Positions 9,103-19,144 of a stretch of DNA of 64,000 nucleotides are shown piece after piece (within the stretch, counting starts at the first letter, position 1; every line of letters begins with the position of its first letter). Source of the DNA: Gracilariopsis chorda (Eukaryota > Rhodophyta > Florideophyceae > Gracilariales > Gracilariaceae); NCBI GenBank assembly GCA_003194525.1, contig NBIV01000013.1:186001-250000 (forward strand), read 5' to 3'. The position numbers and the translations under genes were made by a program. The notes under the pieces were generated by a model. The model saw only the letters and a list, made by a program, of their open reading frames with translations. It made no database searches and was not told where the DNA came from.

Positions 9103-11418
9103 ATGCCATCTCAGACGAAGCTCGTTTCCGAACAGGCGGAACCCGCAAAGTCACAAGTTCGGCCTCCTCCTGCCGTCGACCTTCCGACAAAAAGGCGTCG
9201 CCGTTTCTCCAATTCGAACAAGCCGCGTAGGGATAATCGCAAATCCCGTTTTGATCCTGACTACACTTCAGAAGATGATCGGAACAACGAAGCATTTAAC
9301 GACTACTACAGAGCACAGAAAATAGTGGGCGAAGATGAATTCGATTCAATGCTTGAGACTTTCGCAGAACCCCTGCCTACTAGTTTTCGAATTACTGCTC
9401 AAGGAGCGTTCAGAAAGGATATTGCTAGTGCTCTAAAGGGTGACATATCTAAGCTATTTAAAAACGTGGCATCGTCGGATAAATCTACGAAGATCAAGCC
9501 ACCTAGAACGCTGTTGTGGTACCCAGAAGAACTGGCATGGACTGTATCTGCTCCGCGCCAGCTCCTTCGACGAAACAACGCTCTTGCGCCCTTTCATCGT
9601 TTTCTTGTCCGCATGCATGCACTTGGGTCTGTAAATCGGCAAGAAGCTGTCAGTATGATACCCCCTCTCCTGCTAAATGCCGAACCTGGTCATGCGGTTT
9701 TGGACATGTGCGCGGCTCCAGGCTCGAAGACAGCCCAAATTCTGGAACATCTCTCGCAAAGAGGTACACCCTTATCCGATCCAGGCCTGGTGATCGCCAA
9801 CGATGCGGATATAAAAAGATGCTGGATGCTCGTTCATCAACTGAAGAGATTTGCAAGCCCCCATCTTGTTGTGACACATCATGATGCTCAGCATTTTCCT
9901 AAGTTCATGGCTTTTGACCGCGTGCTTTGTGATGTTCCATGCACCGGGGATGGCACATTGAGAAAAGCTCCAGACATCTGGCGAAGATGGAGTCCTGAAA
10001 TGGGTATCGGTATTCACCGCCTTCAACGTCAGATTCTTAACAGGGGTATTGAACTTTTGAAGCCTGGGGGCACGCTTGTGTACTCCACATGCAGTATGAA
10101 CCCCCTGGAAAACGAAGCAGTCGTTGCCCACGCGTTGAGAACTTTTGGAACCGACATTCAACTTGTTGATTGTAGTGATAGGCTATCTGGGCTTATTCGT
10201 CGCCCTGGCCTCACAAGCTGGCTAGTAAAAGACACATCCCGGGTGCCAAGAGCTCAGGGTGTGACTAACGACTCAGAAGGTGAGAAGCCTCCTACGCAGG
10301 AAGAAGAGCACGAAGGCGATGGAAAACGCACTGAAGAGGGCGAAGGCCACTCCACTGAAAGCGAGCCATCCGGCTGGTTTTCGTCGTACGAAAAAGTCCC
10401 CCTACGGCGACGCAAGAAAATTGTGAACTCGCTGTTTCCACCTTCTGCAGAAGAGCTTTCAAGCGGCCATTTTCCACTAGATAGGTGCATGCGCCTCGTG
10501 CCGCATGATCAGGACACAGGTGCATTCTTTGTAGCTGTTTTGTTCAAGAGTCCATTAGTTCGTCTAACTCGTCGTCAACGCCGCAATGTCGAAGGGGGAG
10601 GAGAAAATGAGCAGCTCTCGAAGAAAGGCCCAAGCGACGCAAGTGAAAACAAGACATCTGAAGATTCCAAGCGCTCTGTGGAAGAAAAAGGATTTCAGAT
10701 GCCTCGCAAGACAGGTCGAGGGGGCACAAGACTTATAACCGATGATCCCCTCGTCAATGTCAACGACTTATGCCCGAAAACCCTCCAGAACATAGTTTCG
10801 TTTTTTGGTTTGGACCCATATATAATGGAACATTGTCTCATGACGAGAGGTAGCGATGGGACTACTTTTAAGCGCGTTGTCGCAGTTTCGCGTACAGTCC
10901 GTACGGTTCTCAGGCATTCTTTGGGAACCAGGGATAAGGAAGTGATGGAAAACAAGCGAGGGCTGCGTGTGGTAAATGCTGGGGTAAGGGTACTGGAACG
11001 AACAGATCGAAGAGATACTACGTGCCACTTTAGACTGATCCAGGAAGGTGCTCACATAATGAGGGCAATCATGAAGCATCGCTGTGCAACGTTGGAAATA
11101 CCAGACGTCTTGAAACTGCTTAACGAGAATGTCATTCGACGTGAATCCGCCGGAAATTTGGAATCTCTTTTCTCGTTTGGTAGTGGAAGTGCTATGCTTT
11201 GCTGTGGCGAGCGAGAAGAGGTCATTGTGTGGATAGGAAAACAAGTTGTTAGCGCCGTGATGCCGAAGGAAGTGGTGTTGGCTATGCAATCACAACTGCG
11301 CCGATTGCTTGGTGAAGAGCCTGACCTGCTAGCTTCAGAACCTGCACACTTAGAAAATGAACCTGCAAAGTCAGAAGAAGAAGTCAAAGAAGAAGAGAAA
11401 AAACCGGGGAACAGCTGA
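9103..11418 (+). CDS. NSUN2: NSUN2/Trm4-type RNA cytosine-5 methyltransferase
   Basis: S-adenosylmethionine-dependent enzyme that makes m5C in tRNA. The 771-residue frame starts with a basic tail (RRRRFSNSNK at about 31-40, nuclear-localisation-like). The SAM-binding motif DMCAAPGSKT sits at 201-210. The two catalytic cysteines are present: Cys280 in CDVPCTGDGT and Cys330 in YSTCSMNPLENEAVV. This order (PC motif, then TC nucleophile) is typical of the NOL1/NOP2/SUN family, and the stretch RKAPDIWRRWSP is characteristic of the Trm4/NSUN2 branch. The C-terminal 400 residues include an acidic linker and the extension found in NSUN2 proteins, ending in a Glu/Lys-rich tail. Single exon; first ATG of the frame used. 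Family assignment is secure; the exact tRNA sites are inferred from the family. Confidence 0.93.
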   Translation: MPSQTKLVSEQAEPAKSQVRPPPAVDLPTKRRRRFSNSNKPRRDNRKSRFDPDYTSEDDRNNEAFNDYYRAQKIVGEDEFDSMLETFAEPLPTSFRITAQGAFRKDIASALKGDISKLFKNVASSDKSTKIKPPRTLLWYPEELAWTVSAPRQLLRRNNALAPFHRFLVRMHALGSVNRQEAVSMIPPLLLNAEPGHAVLDMCAAPGSKTAQILEHLSQRGTPLSDPGLVIANDADIKRCWMLVHQLKRFASPHLVVTHHDAQHFPKFMAFDRVLCDVPCTGDGTLRKAPDIWRRWSPEMGIGIHRLQRQILNRGIELLKPGGTLVYSTCSMNPLENEAVVAHALRTFGTDIQLVDCSDRLSGLIRRPGLTSWLVKDTSRVPRAQGVTNDSEGEKPPTQEEEHEGDGKRTEEGEGHSTESEPSGWFSSYEKVPLRRRKKIVNSLFPPSAEELSSGHFPLDRCMRLVPHDQDTGAFFVAVLFKSPLVRLTRRQRRNVEGGGENEQLSKKGPSDASENKTSEDSKRSVEEKGFQMPRKTGRGGTRLITDDPLVNVNDLCPKTLQNIVSFFGLDPYIMEHCLMTRGSDGTTFKRVVAVSRTVRTVLRHSLGTRDKEVMENKRGLRVVNAGVRVLERTDRRDTTCHFRLIQEGAHIMRAIMKHRCATLEIPDVLKLLNENVIRRESAGNLESLFSFGSGSAMLCCGEREEVIVWIGKQVVSAVMPKEVVLAMQSQLRRLLGEEPDLLASEPAHLENEPAKSEEEVKEEEKKPGNS

Positions 11419-14090
11419 GACATTTGAGCACATCACAGAACTCATGTTTTGTCTGCCTATAGTAATCGGTTGTAAATGGCTTACGTCTTCTCCCATCGTG
11501 TTTCACGCAGGAGACATGGCAATGATACTGACAGGAAGAAGCAAACAGTCTACAGGTTACGCAGAATTGTTGGGATCTAGGTCTGTTGCTCCCCGCTGTT
11601 TGCTCTCCTGCATTGAACACTTCAAGTGTACAGTGTTTACCAAAATACGTCCGAACTTTCATCCGGAGACAGATACAAAAGTGATCTACTCATTACTTGA
11701 TTAGAATGGCAACACTACCAGTAGAGACAAATGGCTCACAGGACCCCCATTGCACACGGCATAGGTCTAGGAGTAACCTGGTACGACTGTTGAGCGTAAT
11801 ACGACCGCTAGGTGACTACAGACCTTTTTCAGTTTCGACCGAGTTGATCCCGCCGGTATCATTACCCTTGTAAGCAGCTCCGATCACTGTTTTTAACTTA
11901 TTGGTGCGCCAGATACAAAGATCGAAATGACTGGAATTGTCCTGGCCGGATATTTGCAATGAACGTCTGAAGACTCATCTTTGCTACATTTATCGCCACT
12001 TTGGATGGAGGCCAGATGGCTGACTGAAGAGACGCCGTCGATGATGGGGGTTGTAGTGCTAACCTAGTGAGGTTTATCAGCATAGAGTAAATTGCAGAGT
12101 ATGACTGTACCTTGCCACTTTCAGCTCATCATTGCATGCCCCAGTTTGGGGAATAGGTTTGCAGTAGCCTCTACAAGCGATGGAAGTGCTGGTTGCTCGT
12201 TCTAATGATACAACTCTCTGAGTCTTACAAGCTCACGCGTGGTGGAGAACGGTCCCATTGTGTTTGGAGTGATCTGTACTTTGAAAGTTGGTGTTCCAAA
12301 TAGACGTATTCCTGATGCCCTATGCTCATCTCTGGTTCGCTTAAGTGGGAGGATTTACTCACCAAGACGACGAATTGGGAGTTGTGGTTATGGGATCGCC
12401 AGAGCTTTCGACATGAACTGTGGCAGCAGTAGCAGTGTAAACACAAGTTGCTCCGGCTCGCTAGAAGTTTCAGACAAGCTACAACAGCTCTTCGGCTACT
12501 ACTGATGCACGTTCGTCGTGAATCTGTTGAGAGTGATATGTCCTGTTTCAGACAAACGTGGGAGCGCTTCAAAGGCCCCTCGCGCTCAAATAGAAGAAGA
12601 AGAAAGAGCCGCTTGAGGGTTCCTCAATGTAGTAGCCATGATTCGCCTCGCAGCTGCTCCTGTGTGGTATTATTAGCAGCTTGTATCCAGTGCGGAGGAA
12701 TGACGGAGTATAGTGAGGCACTGGAGTGTTTGGTGAGCAGACATGTGCATGCTCTTTCTTGAGATCAGGCAGGTGTATTTCAGACCAGGTCAGGGAATGC
12801 TCGAGCCGTGCAGCAAAAAGGAATAGTTGCCATGCTCCTTTCGACGTTCTACACTGCTGCTGATGGGTGGTAGCAATCTACTTGCTCGGCTTTTTGTGGT
12901 GTGGCTTTATGACCAGCTGCTTGATGGTAATGCAGCAGCACTTGCTACCGTAGTTTCTAAGAGGCCTCTAAGAAGTGTGTGTGTGTTTATTTGAGCTCGT
13001 GTCTCTTAATTCCAGACTGCGGTAGGGGTTACATTGAGAAGAACCCCTCTCTCTGTAGACAAACCAACCGCGTTTCTGGCCATGTCCTTACTCTTGATTC
13101 TTTTTATTGTTTGATGGCTCAAAGGTTGTTGGTCTCCGTGAGAGACCCAATCGCCTGTCCATTTCGCTTCCCTCGTTGGCGGAAGGAAGACGGGCACTCC
13201 TCGTGAAGGCGGATCGGCTTATACCCCTCTAATAAGAATAGGATTCTTAGCCGTTTATCATACCGGATATGCTCCACGAAGCACTTGCTCGTTGGCAGTG
13301 CAACGTCCGTAAGGTTTGGAGTCAGCTGAATTACATCCTGTATCTATGACGCTGGCCAAGAGAAATGCGTCGGCATTGGCTGGAACTGGTGGATCGGGGG
13401 CTTTCAGTGCGACGCCTTTGGCTCGTAATCGCATGTACAGTAGATAGTATCTACACCATGTCCGTATCTGCTAGATACGGACATGGTGTGCGATAACACG
13501 GATGAAGCAGGCAGGCACGGGCGTTTTGGGAGGTCCCCTCCGTTTATGCCCAGAGTTTGCGGCGCAGGTAAGTTATGTAAGATACAAAGGTATGCTCATG
13601 ATGAAAGTGATCTGTGAAAGAGAGTGCTGTGCCACGTGGCGCCAAATGATTTGTATGGCATGGCTTACAGCGCTGGGTGCTGGTTGCGTATCCAATCACG
13701 TCTGCGCGGTTGCTTTGTCAGGAACGGCCGTTTACGGACAAGCCAGGAGGCGAGTCAAGTTCCGCCTTCCTGCAATTCAGATACGGAGCCTTATGTGCAG
13801 TATCTGTTCTGTGGTTACTGTACAGCAAAGTTTGACACCTGGCGCAGTGCCTATGCACTTATGACAAAAAGGGGACGCTACTTCTCGCCTCCAGACTGAC
13901 ACCGATTTGCCCCCGGTGCGTCAGCCGTCCGAGTCCGCCTTCTTCCACGCACGCACCACTATTCGTCATGTGCTCATGTCCACGGTCTCCCAGTGCGTTT
14001 CGCCGCTGCACGTAAGCAGTATCCTTTTCCACACCGTTGGTGACAGCCCTTTCTTTTCTCCTACCTCCCCAGACAAGCGTTCCCTCTGCA
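11419..14090. other. Long intergenic stretch without recognised genes
   Basis: About 2.7 kb. Frames of up to 120 codons occur on both strands but none has a recognisable domain. It holds a perfect 17-bp hairpin at 13453-13489 (listed). The last 60 bases before 14091 are pyrimidine-rich and contain an acceptor-like CTCCCCAG at about 14065-14072, so a 5' UTR intron of the bHLH gene is possible. Confidence 0.45.
13453..13489. repeat. Perfect 17-bp inverted repeat with 3-nt loop
   Basis: Arms ACACCATGTCCGTATCT (13453-13469) and AGATACGGACATGGTGT (13473-13489) are perfectly complementary around a 3-nt spacer GCT. It lies in intergenic DNA about 600 bp upstream of the bHLH-GAF gene. It could be a hairpin-forming RNA, an end-to-end repeat scar or a binding site; no coding function is seen. 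Confidence 0.8.
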
Positions 14091-15119
14091 ATGGATCCCT
14101 CTCCACGCCATAATTCCGCCACGCACAGCTCCGCTCACAATGTCTCCCCCGAGCCGCTGAAGTTTACAACCACCACTACAACCCCCGGAAAACGAAACGC
14201 CGTCGAAATAGCCCGTCGTCGTCGGGATGTGCGAAGAACTCGCGCCACTCTCGGTGACCAGTTCGAGCAGCTTCGCGGCGTTTTGCCCCCTCCTTCAGAT
14301 GGCGTCCAGTACAGGGAAAAGGCCCAGATTCTCAAGTACACCATTCGAGTAATACGAAACCTCATGAATCGTGCAACCCATCTTTCAATTGAGCTCGCAG
14401 TCGTGTCACCGCAGAAAACGCGCTCCTGGGTGTCAAGAGTTGCGCAGCAGGGGCGCCTGCCACTGTCTAGAACAGTAGCAAGCGTTATGAAATTGTTCGC
14501 GGAACACCAGAATTGGCGGTACGGAGAATGGTGGACGTTGGATGAGAAACGCCACAAATCACATGATGACTTCACACAACATACAACGAATACCGAATTT
14601 GAGAAACCCGAAGGCGTGATTGATCATCCTGCAAATGTACATGGCTGCGTTGTACGAGACTCTTCAAGTGTGATGAGGTTAAGTTACACAATCATAAACA
14701 AACCTCAACAGTCTGAGTCATTATCTGCAGGTGCTGATATGGCGGTACATCGAAAGTTATGCGCGTTTGCACGAGCGTCCATGGATTATGAATTTCGGCC
14801 GCGAATCGGGGTGCCGGGACGAGTATGGACGTCGCAGCGAGCGGAATGGCTTTTGGAACTTTACAACAAGGAGGCTTTCATTCGATCGGAGTTGGCGAAA
14901 CAGTTTGGAATGCAAACATGCCTGGCGGTTCCGGTGCGGTTCGGCGGACATGTTCATTCTGTTTTGGCGTTTTACTCCACAGAAAGGCGATTGTGTGATC
15001 CGGAGTGTCTGGAATTGGCCTCTTTGCTCGCGAAGAGCGTGGAGGAGGTATACTCTCCGCGGCATGGTACCGCTTGGGATTCATGTGGTGGGTCAGCGTT
15101 CCCGTCGTCACCCGGGTGA
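14091..15119 (+). CDS. bHLH-GAF domain protein (putative transcription regulator)
   Basis: The ATG at 14091 gives 342 residues; the frame is open slightly further upstream but without an ATG. Residues about 34-93 form a helix-loop-helix: a basic stretch EIARRRRDVRRTR, helix 1 (LGDQFEQLRGVLP), a loop, and helix 2 (KAQILKYTIRVIRNLM). Residues about 200-325 look like a GAF fold: RIGVPGRVW at its start and GMQTCLAVPVRFGGHVHSVL near its end. A similar bHLH plus GAF-like combination is known in plant bHLH-MYC_N regulators, although there the order is reversed. The canonical E-box residues are missing: by ungapped alignment the His position is Arg43 and the Glu position is Val47. Sequence-specific DNA binding is therefore uncertain. 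Ends with a TGA; nothing else in operon-like context. Confidence 0.75.
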   Translation: MDPSPRHNSATHSSAHNVSPEPLKFTTTTTTPGKRNAVEIARRRRDVRRTRATLGDQFEQLRGVLPPPSDGVQYREKAQILKYTIRVIRNLMNRATHLSIELAVVSPQKTRSWVSRVAQQGRLPLSRTVASVMKLFAEHQNWRYGEWWTLDEKRHKSHDDFTQHTTNTEFEKPEGVIDHPANVHGCVVRDSSSVMRLSYTIINKPQQSESLSAGADMAVHRKLCAFARASMDYEFRPRIGVPGRVWTSQRAEWLLELYNKEAFIRSELAKQFGMQTCLAVPVRFGGHVHSVLAFYSTERRLCDPECLELASLLAKSVEEVYSPRHGTAWDSCGGSAFPSSPG

Positions 15120-15598
15120 AATGTGGGACGTTGGAACAGCGAGGATGTGCTCTTCTGGAGATAACTGGTACACGTGAGAGTGCACATACGTGTGTTTGGA
15201 ACGGCGTGAGGTTGTCTCTTTCTTTTGTTCGTGGACAGGAGATGCTGCGGGCTGCTGCATCATGTGATAGTAAGCTTTTTTTTGTGTATATTGTAGTTGT
15301 ATTCTCAGTTTGCACTTGGCATTGCGTTTTGTTGCGTTAAAAGTAGAAGGCTAGCAGTCGGAACCGTTTACCCGTGTAGCATTCGTGCTTGTGGGAGTGA
15401 ATTTTCAAACGATGCTATCAGTAGTTCTGGTAGGAGAATTGAGGGGTTCGACTTGTACCTCTGGAGACAAAGGCTGCGCTGTGCCTATCCTAGGGAAGTG
15501 CAACAATTGATCCGTGTTTGATCCGGATCGGTTGTGGAAGGGCTAAACGTCATCCTTTGCTCAGCACTGAGGTCTTGTGTGGAGTCGATTGATGAAGC

Positions 15599-15625
15599 TT
15601 TGTAGGCCGCGAAGCGGCCTACAAA
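15599..15625. repeat. 12-bp perfect hairpin with GAA loop
   Basis: Arms TTTGTAGGCCGC and GCGGCCTACAAA flank the triloop GAA. It lies about 480 bp downstream of the bHLH-GAF stop codon, so it could be a 3' structural element or a remnant of an inverted duplication. Shortly after it, at about 15656-15693, the motif ACGGTNC is repeated in near-tandem. Confidence 0.7.
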
Positions 15626-16334
15626 ACTTTCGTCAAGCTGCTTATCTTACAAAGGTACGAACGGTGCCAACGGTACCGACGGTACAGAACGGACAGCAAT
15701 ATACCATTGCGCAGGCGGCGTTCTCAGGATTATTCCAGAAGAATCCCCTCCCAAGCGCATGCGCGTTGACGTTGCTGAACAGCTTAGGGATTAGGCGGTC
15801 AGAAAGGCTTAATTTGGAACACATTCGTGACCTTAAAATATGTAAAATTTTGTTTAGCTTTTGGTACGCCAGCATCGATGGTAGACGACGAAGGGGTAAT
15901 TTGAGACGAAGATGAGCTCGGACTTTTTATCGTCTCTTAAAACTTGCGTTCTGTTTTGTCATAGTGGCACTGGCTCTTGTTAGTTTGAACCGCAGTAGAG
16001 CGGAATATTGTAAAACTAACTTATTAGTTGCGGCAATGTTACGATGACGGACATTATTGCTTTCTTTAATGCAATGCAAGAGTAAAGGCGTTTGGTCCGT
16101 GCATTGGGGGAAAAAAGCCAACAGCTACACAATAAATGTTTACCACAACTAATATGCTTCTTTGTACAGCCGAAGCGCTTTTCATTCTTCCGCACAAAGG
16201 ACGCACGAGCTTTTTCCTTTTGAGTGCTTCACTTTCCAGTTTGCAGGCCTTGTAAAACACTACACTTGTGCCGATTCTGGCACTTCCGTGGACACAACGT
16301 TCCTGAAATGGACAATTTGAGCGACAAGCACTAG

Positions 16335-16717
16335 TAGACACTTGTCTATCCCCCGGATGTAATGTTGCCAAATGATTATTTTTTGAAGGTTTTGAACCTT
16401 TCATACACGCGACAGAAACGGTGTTTTTGAATTAAAAGTACGTTCTTGATACCAAAAAAGGCTGTTTTCTGAAGCTCTGTAGTAAATTCGACATATTTTT
16501 CAAGGACATCTCTATTAAACCATCTGGTTGTCTTATTTTTCTGCTTCTCACCGAGCATAAACAACAGAGGCTTAGAATTTTTGCTATACAAAAACAGGTT
16601 GCATAACTTATACGGACTACAAAAGGCGAAAAAATCCGATCAAAATAACTAAAATTAAAGGTTAAGTTGATTGTTTTGACCTCATATGAGGTCAGCGGTC
16701 CGATAGACAAGTGTCTA
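16335..16717. repeat. AT-rich segment bounded by 16-bp inverted repeats (MITE-like?)
   Basis: TAGACACTTGTCTATC at 16335-16350 is the exact reverse complement of GATAGACAAGTGTCTA at 16702-16717, giving a 383-bp segment with terminal inverted repeats. Just inside the right arm lies the perfect 16-bp palindrome GACCTCATATGAGGTC (16678-16693). The interior is markedly AT-rich compared with the flanks. This is the shape of a miniature inverted-repeat element, but I find no clear target-site duplication and no transposase, so the class is unassigned. Confidence 0.5.
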
Positions 16718-17309
16718 GGATCTGCGCAAGAAGTGGCAATTTTACAAAACCAAAAATTGGCTAATTACAAAAACGAAAAACAGATTTGGCTCTACATCGG
16801 CCATCGTTTTGGCAAACCACTCGTCTCAAATTAACCGTATATCATCCACCGCACGGTGTGACTGCTAATTGCTACGGGCGGTGTATTACGCCACAAGGGC
16901 GAGCTGTTCGCCGGGTGCACCGGCGGCGCAATTGGGCTCCGCGCGGCGGCGCCACAGCACAAGTGCGCAAACGTGTGCCGCTGCTGAAGAGGGCGCAACG
17001 TGTGGCGGCGGAGCCGCAGAGCGCAGATAAATGAGCGAAGCGGTGCGATGGGAAATTTGTCACCAATAAGATCGCGTGCAGCCGCCCCAATGAAAATGCA
17101 TCAAAACCCGCCACAAGCAGCTCCACCGAAATGTTCTTCGATTTGGTAATTTTCGTTCGGATTCCACCCGCACCTGCGCATCGCCTCCCGTTTTGCAGCC
17201 GCCCAATGCGCACACCCGCGCTTTCCCACACGATCCCGTTTCATCTCTTCGCTCGCACCTCCCCACCCCGATAAGTATCTCGCTGTTGCCCCGCTGCTCC
17301 CCGTCATTC

Positions 17310-17405
17310 ACACCCGCCTCTCCCATCTCCTCCTTCCTCCTCCCTCCTTCCTCCTCCCTCCTCCCTCCTCCCTCCTTCCTCTCCCCTTCCCCTTCCCTTC
17401 AGTTC
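17310..17405 (+). promoter_or_regulatory. Pyrimidine tract before DUF1995 gene
   Basis: An almost pure C/T stretch of repeated CCTCC and CTTCC units ends about 10 bp before the ATG at 17413. Similar sense-strand C-rich tracts precede several other genes in this window, which suggests a core-promoter or leader element. Function is inferred from position only. Confidence 0.5.
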
Positions 17406-17412
17406 CTCCAAC

Positions 17413-18510
17413 ATGAAGCCGGCATTCATCATGGCCATGGTCGCCCAGGGCCCACCTTCGAAGCGAAGGAACGCCACCACGCGTGCCCCACCGGCAAGAA
17501 AGCCGCCACGAAAGCGCGTCCGCATCTCGGAGCTGACCCAGAAGTACCGAGCCGGCGCGCGCGACAATGACGAAGCCCTTCTCATCGGCGACAATCTGCC
17601 AACCCCCACCTCAGAAGCTGCCACGCAACAGTCGCGAGAGTCGCATCCCCTCCCAACTCATTCCCAACACGCACAATACCACTCTCCGGTCCGTTTCTCC
17701 CGCTTTCCTAGTTCTTGGCAAGAGGCCGTTACACAAGTCACCACCGCAGTCACCACCGCCGCCGCAGACGGCCACGACCGCATCCGAGTCGACGTCAAGA
17801 CTCCGGAGCTCATTTACACCCCTCCAAACGCATCAGATCCGCACAGCGCAAAACTCTCCCGTGCTCACAGGCGCATTGCGAGACTTGTCGAATGCGCCAA
17901 TTCCACTCTGCGTGAATTTTTGATCATCAGCGACTCCAATCGCAGCAAGTACGCCTTCTTCACTCCGCAACGAGGCTGCCTTTTCTTCAACAATGAGCAC
18001 GATGCCGAAATTGGAAAGGCATATCTAGAACCTTCATTGCGTGCACTTGTCGATGTCCATGTTTTGGATGACATCTCTTCGTACAGCCTCAAGTCCACTA
18101 TATCTGTTTTGATTGCCCCCAGCAATCGACATGGAAATCCGTCCCATATTGAAGCTGTCGAACGCGTGCATTACTCTAGTTGGAACGACCAAAAGCTTGT
18201 AATCATGCTCAACCCGGACTTGATGGCACTTTCCAAGTTTACCAGCTTCGGAGAAGAGCCTCGTCAGCCCTGTTTCCTTGGTGACTACCTTCTTTCGTAC
18301 TATCTCGACCCGGTAGCGTTCCCGACAAAGACGGCCACCGGCGCTGTTCTTCGCTGCTTCCCGAGGAAATGGGAAATGTACTTGCTCAAGGTTCATAACA
18401 ATATGGGCTTTCGATTGGTGGCGGAGCAGAAAACTCCACCGTCTCCAGAACGCATTCGATGTGAGTTTTCGTGGCGTATTGAAAACGATATGGAGACACA
18501 GCGTGTTTGA
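17413..18510 (+). CDS. DUF1995 family protein (LPA3-like, probably plastid)
   Basis: The 365-residue frame has a basic, Pro/Ala-rich leader of about 95 residues, then a DUF1995 domain: FPSSWQEAVTQVTTAV, DGHDRIRVDVKTPEL near the start, SVLIAPSNRHG and LVIMLNPDL in the middle, and YYLDPVAFPTKTATGAVLRCFPRKWEMYL near the end. In plants this domain occurs in LPA3, a chloroplast protein needed for photosystem II assembly, and in adenylate-kinase fusions. The basic leader with few acidic residues fits an organelle-targeting peptide. Two ATGs (17413 and 17431) are possible starts. Single exon; a pyrimidine tract lies immediately upstream. Domain call is from remembered family pattern and is fairly confident; the photosystem role is inference. 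Confidence 0.75.
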   Translation: MKPAFIMAMVAQGPPSKRRNATTRAPPARKPPRKRVRISELTQKYRAGARDNDEALLIGDNLPTPTSEAATQQSRESHPLPTHSQHAQYHSPVRFSRFPSSWQEAVTQVTTAVTTAAADGHDRIRVDVKTPELIYTPPNASDPHSAKLSRAHRRIARLVECANSTLREFLIISDSNRSKYAFFTPQRGCLFFNNEHDAEIGKAYLEPSLRALVDVHVLDDISSYSLKSTISVLIAPSNRHGNPSHIEAVERVHYSSWNDQKLVIMLNPDLMALSKFTSFGEEPRQPCFLGDYLLSYYLDPVAFPTKTATGAVLRCFPRKWEMYLLKVHNNMGFRLVAEQKTPPSPERIRCEFSWRIENDMETQRV

Positions 18511-19144
18511 GTCGCTCACATTGACCCGCTTGTATTCGCCGTGATGTGCGTATTCATCTCGCGTTTCCCTGACAACATGGTGTGTGGTCATGTTGGTCTG
18601 TAACCTATGTTCACGATGTAGCTCTCTTATCATCGACATCCTCACACAGGAGCCTTCCTGATTTCTTTTTGTTCTTGACGTATGGCAATATGGTTGCGAA
18701 CGGATAGCCTTCCCCATCCTTGTTCTCTCAACTTCACGTCAAGTAAGTAATAACTAGCGAAACTAAACGTTTGGGAATGCGTAATCAATAATCACAGTAT
18801 TTACGAACACGAGACTTATATCTTCATAACCAATCTCGCGCAATGGGCGAGAGTCCCATTCATTTCCACAAAGTATCAGTTAGTTCTTTTTGTTTCGAGC
18901 ATAAACGACAAAGCTCATGTACAACTATCACGTTCTTTTGGGCATGAAGTGCCTTTGTGCGACTTGTCTATGGTTAGCTCCGCCACAGGGAGGCCCACTT
19001 TCCTAAGCTTTTGTGCGTCCAAGAGTGTCCCCCCCCCCTTAACCGGTAAATAAATGCGCGAACATCAATCAGGCTTGTTATTACACACTTCCCTGGCAAA
19101 ATGGGAAATCTCCGGGTTTTTATCTAACACGTCGGAGTTGTCTA
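18511..19144. other. Convergent 3' flank region
   Basis: About 630 bp between the DUF1995 stop and the kinase 3' end. A C10 run lies at 19029-19038. No gene; the minus-strand frame overlapping 18034-18717 is a shadow of DUF1995. Confidence 0.5.

Larger units (their letters stand above)
15120..17412. other. Intergenic stretch with AT-rich inverted-repeat patch
   Basis: About 2.3 kb with no supported gene. It contains a 12-bp hairpin (15599-15625), an AT-rich patch from about 15.9 to 16.8 kb with inverted repeats, then a GCGC-rich block (16.87-17.03 kb) and a pyrimidine tract leading to the next gene. Confidence 0.5.
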
